DNA of 64,000 bases from Phyto melanocephala (GCA_941918925.1 OW799233.1:153244845-153308844), one strand, 5' to 3'; numbered from the stretch's first letter, positions 23,166 to 35,830 are shown. The notes: generated by a model from the sequence alone, not told the origin. Numbers and translations: made by a program.

Positions 23166-23403
23166 AAATAAATAATTGTAACATGTACTTTTATGTAATT
23201 ATCTGGCATGTCATATATTCCGATCGGAATGATTCTGATCAAAATAGTTTGCCCTGTTTCAATTCCGCTAATTTTGTTTGTTTTTTCGTTCATTTAAATC
23301 CAAAATGTTTGCATATCTTAAGGTGCCATATAACACTTTTAAATTTTTTTATCTACAGGGTTGCCAGATTTATTTTGACCTTTATCGCCAAATTCAAGGT
23401 TAA
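23166..23403. other. Flank of HL insertion
   Basis: An AATA repeat at 23160-23175 and a CAGGGTTGCCAGA motif at 23356, which resembles a hAT TIR tip, are visible. No partner end was found. Confidence 0.3.
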
Positions 23404-25025
23404 CAAGTAAGAGCACTATATTCGGCTGTGCCGAATCTTTAATACCCACCACCAAATTGCGTACATTTAAAACACAATATTTATTATTTTGTTAATCGCT
23501 ATGGAATAATCTCTTTAAAATAAAATATGTATCACTTTCTTTGTAGAGGGTGGTTAAATTTTAAGGGCCCATGTTGAAGGTGAACTACACCTAGTCTTTA
23601 AATTTGTTTTTTGCATTTCATTTGACATTTCTCAATCTCAAACTTACTCAATTTGATCCGTGGAAAGATACGCAAATGAGCAACGCTTTAAAGTTATTCA
23701 GGTTTTTTATAAAAATGGGCGTTCAAATCAAAATGCATTTTGTGCACTTCGTAATTCTTTTGATTAACATAATCGTTTAAATTCGTCTACAATCGGGAAA
23801 ATTGTAAAAAATATTTAAATTTCTGCAAAACAGGTCTGTATAAAATGTTAGAAAATCTGTGAATGCCTTCTTAGTTCGTTGAATGGGAACCATAGTGTGG
23901 CAAAAGAGCAGTCAACCTCGACTCTTCATTATGCCCAACAATTGAGCATCAACACTGTCATTGAAAATTCGGACCATCAGATAGAGGAGTGGGCCAAGGA
24001 TAGGGGCGGGCATTTGGCCGATATTTTGTTAAATACATAATTCAACCATACAAATATTATAATTATAAAAAGAAATGATAATTATTTCTTAAATAATTTG
24101 TCTTTATTTAAAATCAACACCGGCCCTTAAAATTTAACCAATAAATAAATAAATAAATGTCAATAAAATTTCTGCTAAAAAATACAACTTAGATATTTCA
24201 ATATAATCCTTTATTTTTCCAAAACTTTGAAATTACATGAATTTAAGATTAAAATGGGCGTTGTAGTAGGCGTGTCAAAGTTGTTTTTGCTAATGAGTAC
24301 AACTAAGGTATTTCAATATAGTCCTTTATTATTCCAAAATCTTTATTTCTAGAGAAATTTTATGAATTTTAAGTAAAACGTTATATGGGAGGTGGGCGCA
24401 AAAGTGGGCGTGGCACACTGATTTTCCGTGTCAAAAAGCGTCTCACCAAAAAGCAAAGTGTGCAAAATTTTAGAGTCGTACCTCCAATTTTGTTGCTTTT
24501 ATGACGTTTTTGTTTTTAAATATACCAAAAAATACACTGTCCGGTATAAATTTTCGTACATTTTGATCGATAACTCCTCTCCTAATGCATAGATTGAGAC
24601 AATTTTCTGGGAAAAATATTGTCTTTACCCAGGAAATATATATTCGAAGTTTCATGAATCTACGTTAAGGCGTTTGGACACAATTCCATTTTATTCGATG
24701 TTCGAACTACTCTTGCTTTTCGAGCTATAACTCTCTTCCTAATATTCCGATTTAGCCCATTTTCAATACCAAATAAACCTTGTCTATAAGAAAGATTCTG
24801 GCAAAATTTGAGCCCCCTAGCTTTTGCGGTGCGACCTCTATCGTGCTTTCAACAGACGGACAGACGGACAGATGGACAGACGGACGGACATAGCTAGATC
24901 GTCATAAAATCAAACCCCGATTCAGAATATATATACTTTATGGGGTCTAAAATGGATATTTCGATGTGTTACAAACGGAATGACAAAATGAATATACCCC
25001 CACCATTTTTTTGGTGGCGGGTATA
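23404..25025 (-). mobile_element. HL element, subfamily 2, with nested mariner
   Basis: CAAG at 23404-23407, a 12-nt spacer and hairpin ATTCGGCTGTGCCGAAT (23420-23436) form the 3' end. The 5' hairpin TATACCCCC...GGGTATA is at 24990-25025. A mariner derivative (23546-24141) sits in the interior. Two diverged internal blocks with TTTCAATATA and ATGGGCGT motifs suggest an internal duplication. The 5' region carries the ACGGACAGACGGACAG block also found in subfamily 1. No Rep or helicase frame is present. Confidence 0.75.
23546..24141 (+). mobile_element. Mariner deletion derivative, family M3, copy A
   Basis: The left end GAGGGTGGTTAAATTTTAAG follows a TA, and the right end CTTAAAATTTAACCA is its inverse, cut short by an AATA microsatellite. 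The interior resembles the N-terminal DNA-binding part of a mariner-type transposase and the extreme C-terminus (GGHLADILL), with the catalytic core missing. It is inserted in HL at the same TA as copy B. Confidence 0.72.
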
Positions 25026-25798
25026 AAAATCGCCAAAAGCGGCATCAAAAAGTATTTTTTTTATTAATGCTGAAAAAATAAATTTGATACGAACCGCTAA
25101 AATTTGCCATGAGAAAAAGTGGCCAAGATATACCTATGTATTCAGTTGCAATTGGATTATATATTTAAAACGCTGTACACTTCATCGTTAAGGCATTCCA
25201 TATTGTCTTATTGTTTGGAATACATTGTATGGTCTTTAAAATTATTCAACATATCTTGCGAAGGTACAAAGAAGTGCAATATATTCCATTTATATTCATA
25301 TAATTTACAACTCCTAATAACGCGTTAAGAAGTTGATTCTGTATTCGGTTTCGAATGCGAGTTTTAGTGGAGTTTATTACTGAAAATATTGTTAAATTTT
25401 TGACATGTACATATGTATACACTTAAATATATTTATCTATGTGATAACATATAAAAAATTAAAGTGGAGGTTGTTTAATTATAAAACTTACATAAAAAAG
25501 ACGATAAATATTCTCAACACACCATCTAAACGAGCCACCAAGTTGTTCGCACACATATGAATGTATGCAAGAATACAATTATTATTTCTTCGCATTGAAT
25601 TTAATGATTTTGAAAACAAATTAATGGCTCTTAAAAAATAGTCATCAAAATCGCCAATAAAATCTCAAACTATTTTCTTAATAGACAAAAAATTGCCATG
25701 TCACCAAATCGAAAATTAGGACTCTAGACAAGTTTTAATATCGCCATGAGAACTAAAATGATAATACAAGACAAAAATATTGTTGTAATAAATTTTGT
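25026..25798. other. Spacer between HL copies
   Basis: No gene is recognised. The stretch is AT-rich. Confidence 0.4.
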
Positions 25799-27005
25799 TA
25801 TACCCTTCACCTATAATACCATGGGTGTATATAGTTTAGTCATTCCGTTTGTAATTTCTACAATAATCATTTACGACCCCATAGAGTAAATATTTTCTTA
25901 AATATTATTAATAATAGAGTCGATTGAGCAATATCCGTTAATCCGTGTGTTGGTTTGTCAACTTTTAGACGCCCCCACAAGTTACCCATATCTGTATATG
26001 GTATCAATCTTTTGTAAGTATCCAGCAATAAATCCCTGTTCAAACAAAGCATAATTGACCCATAACCTTCTGAGATATGAATAAATAAACACGACTGCCA
26101 CTGTTTTTATCCATATTTTTACTACAAAAACTAAAATCTTTTAGTCCTAGGATAAGTAATAGAAACGTTTATTAACATTTATAGGTACTTTACGCCTCTA
26201 TGAATATTCGTAAAAAAATTAGGACAAATCAGTTTCTAAAACAGTACAACACTTGATTTTTGGACTTAATTCTGAGAGTAGCACGTGAAAGCAGCTTCAA
26301 AATAAGAACTTCTGAAACATTGGTTTTGACAAGCTGCCTGCATTAATAATTTAATGGCCATTTGAATTTGTTGGCTTAAGGTGAATTTTTATGAGTTTTT
26401 CTTAGAATGGTTATGTTTCGCTATAACGTACGGAAATCTCTTTTTAGTCTGAAGCAAAGTAGTAAATATTAAATATTAGAAAAAAACGCAACAAACATTT
26501 CCCAAAAAAGTACATCAGTGACATAAAAAATCACAAAAATTCAATATTTTTCCATATGTTTCACATTTTTTGCTCAATTAGTAGGTTATAAATCCACAAA
26601 TATGCTTTTTTTCTCTTTATAATCTTTGTTTTCCATGAAAATAAAAATTCCGATTCATATGTTTACTTTCTGATTTGTTTTCTTATTTTCGGTATACAAG
26701 ACGTAGTGTCAAAAAATTTTTTCTAAGGAAAACTAACAAATCGGTTAGAAGCCAATTGAGAGATAAGTACAAAAATATAAATGTTTCGGTGTTTTTTTTT
26801 TTTATAAAATTTGCAAACGAAAATTGATTTTTTTTTTGGCTTCTGAACAACTTTGGTAATAATAGAACATCCTTGGCTAGCAAAACATAAGATATAAACA
26901 AGTAAGAGCACTATATTCGGCTGTGCCGAATCTTTTATACCCACCACCAATTTTGTGTACATTTAAAGCACAATAATTATTATTTTGTTAATGGCTTTCT
27001 TTGTA

Positions 27006-27489
27006 GAGGGTGGTTAAATTTTAAATTTAAAACAGAGGCCGAATTACGGCACTCGAACGTGATCGAAATTTGAAAACTCTTATTAGAATCTATATACCTA
27101 AAGCATACTCGATCGTTCGAGTAAAATTTCGATCGATATCGAATGCCGTAATTCGGCCCCAGGTCTGTATAAAATGTTAGAACATCTATAAATGCCTTCT
27201 AACTTCGTTAAATGAGAAGCATTGCTGTTTATCGCGATAGTGTGGCAAAAAAACAGTCAACTTCGACTCATCATCGTGCCAAACAATTGAGCATCAGCAA
27301 TGTTATTTAAAATTTGGACTATCGGATCGAGGTGTGCCGTTGAGGTCGCAGGGCCATTTGGCCGATATTTTGTTCCATACATAATTGAACCATACAAATA
27401 TTATCATTAAAAAAGAAATGATAATAGTTTCCTAAATAATTTGTGTTTTATTCAAAATCAACATCGGCCCTTAAAATTTAACCACCTTT
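27006..27489 (+). mobile_element. Mariner deletion derivative, family M3, copy B
   Basis: The ends GAGGGTGGTTAAATTTTAA and TTAAAATTTAACCACCTTT are flanked by TA on both sides (27004-27005, 27490-27491). The flanks read TTCTTTG and TAACTTGGATATGC, so removing the element with one TA recreates the uninterrupted site at 18.1 kb. Compared with copy A, about 265 bp after the left TIR are missing and a palindromic MITE sits at the junction. Confidence 0.75.
27036..27160. mobile_element. Palindromic MITE inside mariner copy B
   Basis: The ends AGGCCGAATTACGGCA and the inverse TGCCGTAATTCGGCC flank a 125-bp segment. Its arms continue as an imperfect palindrome rich in TCGA and CGATCG motifs. It is absent from mariner copies A and C. 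The host DNA to its right resumes with AGGTCTGTATAAAATG, as in copy A. Confidence 0.7.
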
Positions 27490-28366
27490 TATAACTTGGA
27501 TATGCTGGTAAAATGTTTTCGTAAATTAAGTGTTTCAGTGAAAATGGGCGTTAAAGTAAGCGTGTCAATAAAATTTCTGCTAATAAATACAACTTAGATA
27601 TTTCAATATAGTCCGTAATTCTTCCAAAATATTTATTCATTGAGATATTATATGAATTTGAAATAAAGCATTATATAGGATGTGGGCGTAAGAGTGGGCG
27701 TGTCACCTAAATTTTCTGGCATAACAATAACATTGACTAGAAGGATTTCCGTAGCAAATTTTATCATCATACCTCTAATTTTGTCGGTTTTATAAATTTA
27801 AATTTCATTAACAGTAAATAACGTGGAAAGTGAGCGTTAAAGTAGGTGTGTCGAAGTTATTTATGCTAATAAATACAACTTAGATATTTCCTTTATTATT
27901 CGATTTATAGAGAAATTATAAGAATTTAAGAGAAAACGTTGTATGGGAGGTTGGCGTGTCACATTTATTTTCCGTCAGAAGAAAGCCTTTGACCAAAAAG
28001 CAATTCCTGCAAAATTTCAGAATCGTAGATCTAAATTTGTCACTCTTATTAGGTTTAAAATTTTTAACATATTGGAAAATACACTGCGCGGTATAAATTT
28101 TCGTACATTTTGATCTCTAACTCCCTTCCTAATGCATGCATTTAGGCAATTTTTCTTTCTTCCTTATACTCCGATTTAGCCAATTTTCTATTCCAAACAA
28201 ACCTTGTGTATAAGACATATTCTGGCAAAATTTGAGCCCACTAGCTCTTTCGATTGGACCTCTATCGTGCTTTTAACAGACGGACATACGGACGGACATA
28301 GCTAGATCGTCGTCAAATAAAACCCCGATTAAGAATATACATACCATTTTTTTGGTGGCGGATATA

Positions 28367-29244
28367 AAAACTCAAATACTTCAAAAAAACACATTACAAA
28401 AAAATTTGTTTAGCTCTTTTACTAAAATTTTGCAAAAAATATTTGACCTTGTGTCACAAAAATTGGTCTGCTGATCACGGTCGGATCGTAACGGGTATAA
28501 AATGGGGAGGAGAGGAGAGTTTTATCTACTAAATGGTGCTAATTTCTTTTTGTTATCTTATGTTTTCTAGAAGTTATGGTGTATTAAAAAAGGAATTTAG
28601 GAAAATTTAGACCTAAAGATAAAAAAAAATTATCTCTAAACATTATAAACAATTTATTTTCATGTACTAATGGCTAACAAATTTTAAAATTATACAAAAC
28701 TTATTTCGTTTGAAAATTTTCTAAAAGTAAAATGTTATAGAACTTTAAAAATCAAAATCTTACTAATAAATTTCCTGTTTTAGCAAAATGCTGAGCATGT
28801 CTATTTTGAATCACCCTGTGGCCTTTAAAATTTAACCACCCTTTACAAAAAAATAGATAGATAAAAAAAAAATTTGTTAAAATATGTATTTTAAATATTC
28901 AAATACTTATTTTAAATCTACTGATGCACATTTTTTTTAATATTTTTAAATCTTAAACCTCATAAGACTGTGTGTACAACTATATGTAAAGTTGGGCACA
29001 AATCATTACTCTAGTTAATTTTTGTCAACAAACTTCGGTCATTTTCGTTTTCACAAACCCCTATAAAATTCCTTTGTAGTTTGTGCAAAAAAATGTTACT
29101 AGAGTCATCTAGTGTTCTACGTGATGTTTAGCAAAGACATCATCCTCAGTGTTTGCAAAATGTAGTGGCGCCTTCAACAGATGTCGCCATCTGCAATGAA
29201 TAAATGCTAATGAATATGACAAATATATTTTTATAAAAATTTAA
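28367..29244. other. Debris between nested HL copies
   Basis: GGCCTTTAAAATTTAACC at about 28820-28837, followed by ACCCTTTA, is a solo right end of mariner family M3. An isolated GGGTATAAAATGGGG lies near 28494. No gene is seen. Confidence 0.45.
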
Positions 29245-29848
29245 AAAAAAAGGGGGCGTGGCACATTTATTTTCCGTTATAACGAAGACTTTGACCAAAA
29301 AACCATGTTTGCAAAATTTCAGAACCGTACATATAGTTTTGTCAGTTTTATTACGTTTTAAACTTCAAATATACACTGAGCGGTATAAATTTTCGTACAT
29401 TTTGACCTATAACTCCTTTTCTAATGCATAGATTTGGGGAGAAATATTCTTTTGACTCGAGAAATATATATTCGAAGTTTCATGAGTCTACGTTAATGCG
29501 TTTGGACACAATTCCATTTTATTCGATGTTCGAAGGACACGGTTTTTTCGACCTACTCTTTCGAGCTATAACTCTCTTCCTAATATTCCGATTTAGCCCA
29601 TTTTCAATACCAAACAAACCTTGTCTATAAGAAAGATTCTGGCAAAATTTGAGCCCTTTAGCTTTTTCGGTGCGACCTCTATCGTGCTTTCAACAGACGG
29701 ACAGACGGACGGACATAGCTAGATCGTCATCAAATCAAACCCCGATTCAGAATATATATACTTTATGGGGTCTAAAATGGATTTTCGTGTGTTACAAACG
29801 GAATGACAAAATGAATATACCCCCACCATTTTTTTGGTGGCGGGTATA
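29245..29848 (-). mobile_element. HL element, subfamily 2, fragment with 5' hairpin
   Basis: The fragment starts inside the body at GGGGGCGTGGCACATTTATT and runs through TTTGGACACAATTCCATTTT and the ACGGACAGACGGACGG block to the hairpin TATACCCCCACC...GGCGGGTATA at 29815-29848. The 3' half with its hairpin is missing. Confidence 0.68.
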
Positions 29849-30382
29849 AAAACAAATATAAAAATCGAAGGTTACCGCCACTACAAAATGCGGTAAAACA
29901 ATTTATATATGGGTCGAATCTAGTTTAAAAGTGTACCTACTTCAACCCCCTTAATATTGGTACGAAAGGGCTTGAACAATAGAATACAGTAAACTATAAA
30001 AAAGTTAAAATCCAAGTTAAAATGAATGACGGATATATGGTTTTAGTATTTACGACTTTAGGGCCCACAATCTCCACAATATTAATATCAAATGAAAGGG
30101 ATTGACTGGTCAACTAAAAAATTTTAAATCCAAGATGGCGTCATAAGCAAAATGCGAATAATTTTTTATTCAACCACATCAAAGTGGGTCTCAAAAAAAT
30201 AGCTTGACTAGTTGAATACAGCCAACTATGTAAAAATTTAAATAAAAGATGGCATCGGAAAGTCTAAAACAAACTGGCGTATAACGTTAAATCTGCAATC
30301 AAGGTTAAGCTGATGTTTTCACTATACTTATATTCAAAATGATGAACGGTATCATCAGATTCGAATATAACATTCTTACTTA

Positions 30383-32252
30383 ATTTTTGTTTCGTACGCT
30401 TAAACTCGTAAAAATATACGCATAAATTTCATATAAAAAATATGCGAATATTCGTTATATTAGAACTATACTATATGTTCATAAACACGTACATGTAGTC
30501 CGGTAGACTAGCAAGCAGGCATGCATAAGATTGACAAATAAACAGGTGGATCTAAAAAACAAAAATATGTCCTATACTGTCACTAACATATATAAATTAT
30601 TTGGGTATTTGCGTTGCTATTGCTGCTTTTATTTGTTTACAAAAACTATTTAATTTTATCAGTGTATGTGCGTATATCTAAATATGAATACTTGTATGTA
30701 TGTATGTATTGATATGTAGTTATTGTTTTCATCAAAGTTGCATATTTTAGGCATATATTCACACAGTACATTTTATTAAATTAAATTTGTTCTGTTCATT
30801 GATTTACCAGAGACTTTTAAGGATGTCAATAAAATTTTATTTTCGATGAGTTTTAAATAGTTTTTAAATGTCAGCTTATATGTATGTACGAACGAGTGTT
30901 TGCATATGATTATCAATGTTAATGTCAACACGCACTTATGTTAAGGTCTATAATTTTTTGCTGTCACATTGTCGGTATGTGTGTGATTGTATTTACATGG
31001 TCATGTACAACATACAATAAATATTGTTTACACTTCAAGTCAATCAGTAACTTTTATAGACACATATACCAATACGTCTAAAGGTCTTCTTCCACAAACA
31101 CATGTCCGCACACATGAGATTTGTGTATGTATATGTATACAGTTGATAGTATTTATGACCTTACAAAATATGGTTTTTAACTAGTTATTATAATGCTTAA
31201 CTTTTAATAATGATAAATGGATAGAAATGCGAAAATATGAGTTTGTTTTCTCAATATTTGCTGTCCTACGTGTAACTGAGGGATGTTGGCAGGTTAAATG
31301 ATGTGTAGAGATTGGTGTGAATTTTTGATGATGTTCGAACTTTTCACGCAAGATGTGTGTATTTAAAATTGTAATAAACACTTAGATATTGTTAACGTAC
31401 ATCTAGTCATTTTCCAAATAAAAGTTCAAATTTAATTCTATTGCTGTATAAAAAAAATTTTGTTGTAGATAATTAAAAATTTTTTTTAGATATCAAATCT
31501 AAACAAAATAAATAAGGGTCAAAATTTTTTAATATTTTTGGTTGCTATAAAAGTTAAGTGCTAACAGATAAACTTTTTCTATCTCATATGTTTAAAATCA
31601 GCTAGATTTTAAATGATTTTAGTCTCAAAACTTTCATTTTTCTTTTTGCAAATACTGACATAATTATTTATTTTGTTTCTTCAAACTTCAGATAATTGCA
31701 CAATCTTATAATTAATCTTTTAATGGTTTTTTTTTTCAAAACTAACTTGTCTCATTAAATATTGAATTTAGAAATTATAAGAAATTTTCATCAAACATGT
31801 TAAATGTTTGACTTCAGTTGCTATGTGTTTGACATTGAAAAAAGTAGTGTGTATTCTAGATAATTTATTACCCCCATACACTTGAAGTCTTGAAGTTTAT
31901 CAACTCGTCTCTCTCAGTGTTGCCGATGAACATTTTTAATAAATAAAAAAAGCACAAAAATAAATTTCAAATTAGTTTGGGTATACAATAAAATTACTTA
32001 ATAAATAAAAAATATTTTAATCGAACATTTTTGACAAATTTTATTTATTTTATACAAAAAAAATCCAACAGAAATTTTTTTCTAAATATATTTTTTTAAT
32101 TATGATAAAGACTTTCTGCAGTATTCATAAAAAAATGTTTTAAGTTTATTGATGGCTTATTTGACAAATTTCTGAACAACGTCTATCAAATATGATTTTA
32201 ATAATCGTAAAATATTTTTTATGAATATGGCAGTTAATTTATTAAATATTTT
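30383..32252. other. Intergenic DNA
   Basis: The stretch has a TATG microsatellite near 30694-30710 and no recognised gene. CAGTGTTGCCGA near 31916 resembles a hAT tip but no partner end was found. Confidence 0.4.
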
Positions 32253-33100
32253 TTAACCCTTACCAACCTTATACGGTTACCTCAGTACCCGAACGTACTT
32301 TAAAGTTAAATTTGACTAAAAATACAAATTTGAGGAATCGCAAGTTCCTTTAGATAATAATTTTCTAAAAAGTTTTTCTTACCTTAGGTACTTCTAGTTC
32401 GTGTGGGTTGGCCTTCCTTCTTGATAAGGGTACCTGGGTACCCTTAACTATCTTTTTATATTTTGTATTAAAAAAGTAAAAAAAATAAATAGTATTTTTA
32501 TATGTTTTACTGGTTATTCAGATAAAAAAACATTTTATATCAAACTGAAAAAAAACTAATAACAAGAAAAAGAAAAAGGCAAACATTTAGCGCAGTAAGA
32601 AGCAATATTTTTTTACAGCTATCGCATATTTAGGGTGCTTTTATACACGTATGCTCTATTGGCATGTTGTGCGATAAGTAGTTGGATAAGTAGTCAACCA
32701 AAGGGAACAGCGACTCTTTAGTAACATCCGTTTAGTTATGTCCCGCTTAGTTGTGTTCGTGGGCCTACATCTTCTCAGCAAACTTTTTTAGCGATGGTTT
32801 TATTTGGTTACTTGACTATAATTGCCTTTCTGGTTCATATTTATAGCTTTAATTAATATTTTGACATCTAGATCAAGACTAGAGAACACACAAAACGCAC
32901 CCAATGCAGCTACGCCAATAGCCTTATTTTGTTTTTCGTTTGGTGCTATATTTAGACACTATCTGGTGCATGACATCAACACTGCATTTTTTGTTGTTGT
33001 AAAGGTAGTTAGTTTCCTCTTCTTCATTGAAATCTGGATTCTCTCGAGTATAGTGCATTGTTGACAGAGATCAAATACTCATCATCTTCTTAGTCATAAC
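32253..33100 (-). pseudogene. piggyBac-like transposase relic
   Basis: On the minus strand, around 33010-32925, the frame reads KKCSVDVMHQIVSKYSTKRK. This matches the piggyBac block (G)VDxxDxxxxxYxxxRxTxRWP just after the third catalytic region. A frameshift then gives IGVAALGAFCVFSSLDLD and KILIKAINMN, corresponding to the following helix. Sequence further on has scattered cysteines (ICDSCKK) where a C-terminal Cys-rich domain would lie. A TTAACCC at 32253, TTAA being the piggyBac target, may be the 3' terminus. The N-terminal catalytic part is missing, and from 33175 Helitron-like internal sequence takes over. Confidence 0.6.
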
Positions 33101-35091
33101 TGACAATACAGTTACGTTTTTGTTGAAACCATATCGGGGTGTACCTACATATAACGTCTGTTGGTTTTTGCCGTAGCTCTTTTGGAAATTATCTCAGAAA
33201 GTTATGGGGCAATTGTTCTGATTTTCGATTTCGAAAAGTTTCTACAACTCCTCGTTTTTATTTATTTTTTATTTTGCCATTTTAAATATTTGGGGGATTC
33301 ATAATAGTGTCATAAAATCATATGTCCTATAATAATAGCATGAAAAATACGACTATTGTGAACAACCCCTCATAATTAAGTGTGCTATTTTGAGTTTAAA
33401 TCAGCTTCGGCTTTGGCTAAATTAAAATATTTTTTTATTCTAATCCATGAATTTATTAAATTAGATCTTACCAAAATATTTTCCATTTTTCAGTTTTGCC
33501 GCAAGTCACAAATAAATTAAATTTTGTTTGATAAATAAAAGCAACAGCGTCCTTAGCCGATCTTATTTGACGCCGCCAGTGATTTGTTATCAAAAATTAG
33601 CAACTGCGCTTAAATTTGGATGTCGTACCCATAAAATTATACAATGAACGGCGACGGCTTAGAAAAACTATTGCGGCTTGGTTAAGCCGGCTTAGCCGTT
33701 TAGCACAGGTCTCTGCTTATTAAATACGACAGCACAATAAACATAGCGTACAAAGTTCTATTATTATAAGACAATTTTTGTTCGAAAAGCAACAACAAAA
33801 TTTTTAAACTGTTGTAAAATTTTAGAACAATATGACAATATGACATGATAAGACAACTTGTGAATCACCCAATTGATATTATGTTAAACTTTTGCTATAG
33901 TTGATTTACAATAAACGGCTTTTATTAGAAATATCGTTTATATAGAAAAGTATAAAGAAGAAAATAAAATTAGAAATAAATTTACGCATACGAATGATTT
34001 AAAGTGATACAAATTTTTTCCAGAAAAGAATAAAAAAATATTTTTCAAGTTATTTTATCAAGAAATTGGTAACACTCTTTTGTGTCCAATTACACAGTAA
34101 AGACTTGTTTGTCGGCACTGCACATGCTGAAGTATAATCTTTCCAATAATAATTTGTGACTGTGTGTGAGTTCATATTTAAGCGTGTGTTATACTTCTTG
34201 CCCAGTTTCACAAAGACCAACCAGACAGTATTTTGTATCCCTTCTGGTTTGTTCTTAGGGTTTGGAATGTTTTCAGTCCACAAAAAGAATAAAGAAGTGG
34301 GGAAACAATAATGTCGTCATTCCGTTTGTAATATAACGGAATATTCCTTTAAAACCTCTTAAAGTAAAGCAAGGTTTTTACGATCGAACATAACAGTGTC
34401 TGCATAAGACATTAGTTCTTATTTTTCGTTGCGATATTATATCAAAAACATGTTGGTATCAAGAATAATAAAAACAAGATCAGGCATTCCGACTTTAAAA
34501 AATGTTTTCGTTTTTTATTTTGATTATTATTGTGTTGGTATGTTAAATGAAAAATTAAAAAGAGTAAATATATTAAAACAAGGCGCATTACAAATTATGT
34601 TCTAGCAATAAAATAAATTTTTTCTGGTAAGTGAATTCCGCATCGATGTTTTAACACCACAGTTCCAGAGTTCTGCTTGAAGATTTAGAAATCAAAGTTT
34701 AAGAACATAATATTTCTTGCACTGTATTTCCGTTTGGTCTATTTGTAATTAAACAACTCATTGAGCCGAGAAAATCAAGATAAGATTGTGAGGTCAGTAC
34801 CAAAATAACGCCCAACTTACTGTCTATCTCTCATTTGAGTTTTTTTTTTAAATTTATAAATGTCTTATATGGGCAAATATTCAGGATGAATTTAGAACGT
34901 AATGTTCTTATATTTAAATTAAAAAGAATTAATTTTAACATGCCTATTTAACAGATAACCTATGTACATTCAATTAAAGTAGAATTTTCCTTTTTATATT
35001 TGTTGTATTCACAAGAAGTCCTAAGTATTGTCAAAATTTAAAAAATTGTAAATTTTTAAATTTTTTAAAATTTTGAAAAATTATGATAGAA
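33101..35091. other. Intergenic DNA with an HL scrap
   Basis: At about 33188-33225, ATTATCTCAGAAAGTTATGG is an internal HL block in inverse orientation. CG-rich CGGCTTAGCCG motifs occur near 33655-33700. A 77-codon minus-strand frame at 34050-34283 has a mixed, cysteine-containing composition but no recognised family. Confidence 0.35.
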
Positions 35092-35830
35092 GAAGTAAGA
35101 TCCAATGATTCCTCCTGACCAAATTGCACACCAGGCTGCCACTTCTAATGGATGCAAAGGTGACTGAGGAATAGTTTGACGGTTTTCCATTGCCCAGAAC
35201 CGACTATTCTGTTAATGCACAAATCCATTCATATGAAAATATGCCTCGTCACTTATTGTGATTTTTTCATTAAAATTGGGGTTGCCATGGGCTGTAACAT
35301 CCAATTAGCATATGTATAGCGACGTAAATGGTCCTCTGGAAGAAACTCTTGTGTCAACTGAATCTTAAATGCAAACAAAAGCAAATCTTTATGGAAAATT
35401 GTGGTCAAAGTTGTTCTTTGAAAACCAAGCTGCTAAGCACGGTGTCGAATTAAGACTGATTTATTATTTTAACACTTTTTGAAACAGCAGTAATGTTTTC
35501 AGCCGATCTTGCAGTACGTTGTGGTGCATGCTTGGGCCTATCAGCTACAATTTCTCTTTCTTCAAAACCATTCAATACACGAAAAGTAGTGCGTCTTATT
35601 GGCACGTTGTTTCTCCCAAAAATATCACGTAACTTTCTCATCGCCACAGTAATCGATGATTAATTTCGATAAAATGTTTTAACGATTAAAACACGTTAGT
35701 TTACCGAAAAATTTTCTATAATAAATCTGCCACGTCTCTACTTCACGACTGCCAAATATGAACTGTCAAGACTAATGTTTACCAAAATGGTGGCAAAACA
35801 AAGAAGTATACCATTCCGGCAATCACCCTG
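35092..35830 (-). pseudogene. Mariner-superfamily transposase relic, N-terminal half
   Basis: The minus strand first reads MRKLRDIFGRNNVPIRRTTF, a helix-turn-helix of the mariner/Tc type, followed by PQRTARSAENITAVSKSV, the usual linker. After stops it continues ITISDEAYFHMNGFV, with the first catalytic Asp in the SDEAxF block, then HPLEVAAWCAIWSGGIIG. The sequence is cut at about 35092, so the second and third catalytic blocks are lost. The outer tip CAGGGTGATTGCCGG ends at 35830 beside a TA. Confidence 0.78.

Larger units (their letters stand above)
26899..28366 (-). mobile_element. HL element, subfamily 2, nested, carrying mariner and MITE
   Basis: The 3' end has CAAG at 26899-26902, a 12-nt spacer and hairpin ATTCGGCTGTGCCGAAT at 26915-26931. 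The 5' end is a partly deleted hairpin ending GGCGGATATA at 28366. It lies inside the subfamily 3 copy and contains mariner copy B at 27006-27489. Confidence 0.72.
25799..30382 (+). mobile_element. HL element, subfamily 3, interrupted by nested elements
   Basis: The 5' hairpin TATACCCTTC...GGGTGTATA is at 25799-25834. The body follows the 18901-20021 copy to about 26898, through AAATGTTTCGGTG and the poly-T block before GGCTTCTGAACAAC. It then resumes at about 29849 with ATATATGGGTCGAATCTAG and AAGGGCTTGAACA, and ends in GGTATCATCAGATTCG...ATTCTTACTTA. The intervening 2.95 kb (26899-29848) consists of subfamily 2 HL sequence and its own inserts. The continuity of the body on both sides shows that the inner material arrived later. 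Confidence 0.7.

Noticed and set aside
31916..31928. CAGTGTTGC-type motifs (also near 39278, 53043 and CAGGGTTGCCAGA at 23356)
   Set aside because: They resemble hAT tips but no partner ends or 8-bp duplications were found.
34050..34283. 77-codon minus-strand frame with cysteines
   Set aside because: Composition is protein-like, but no family, splice signals or neighbours support a gene.
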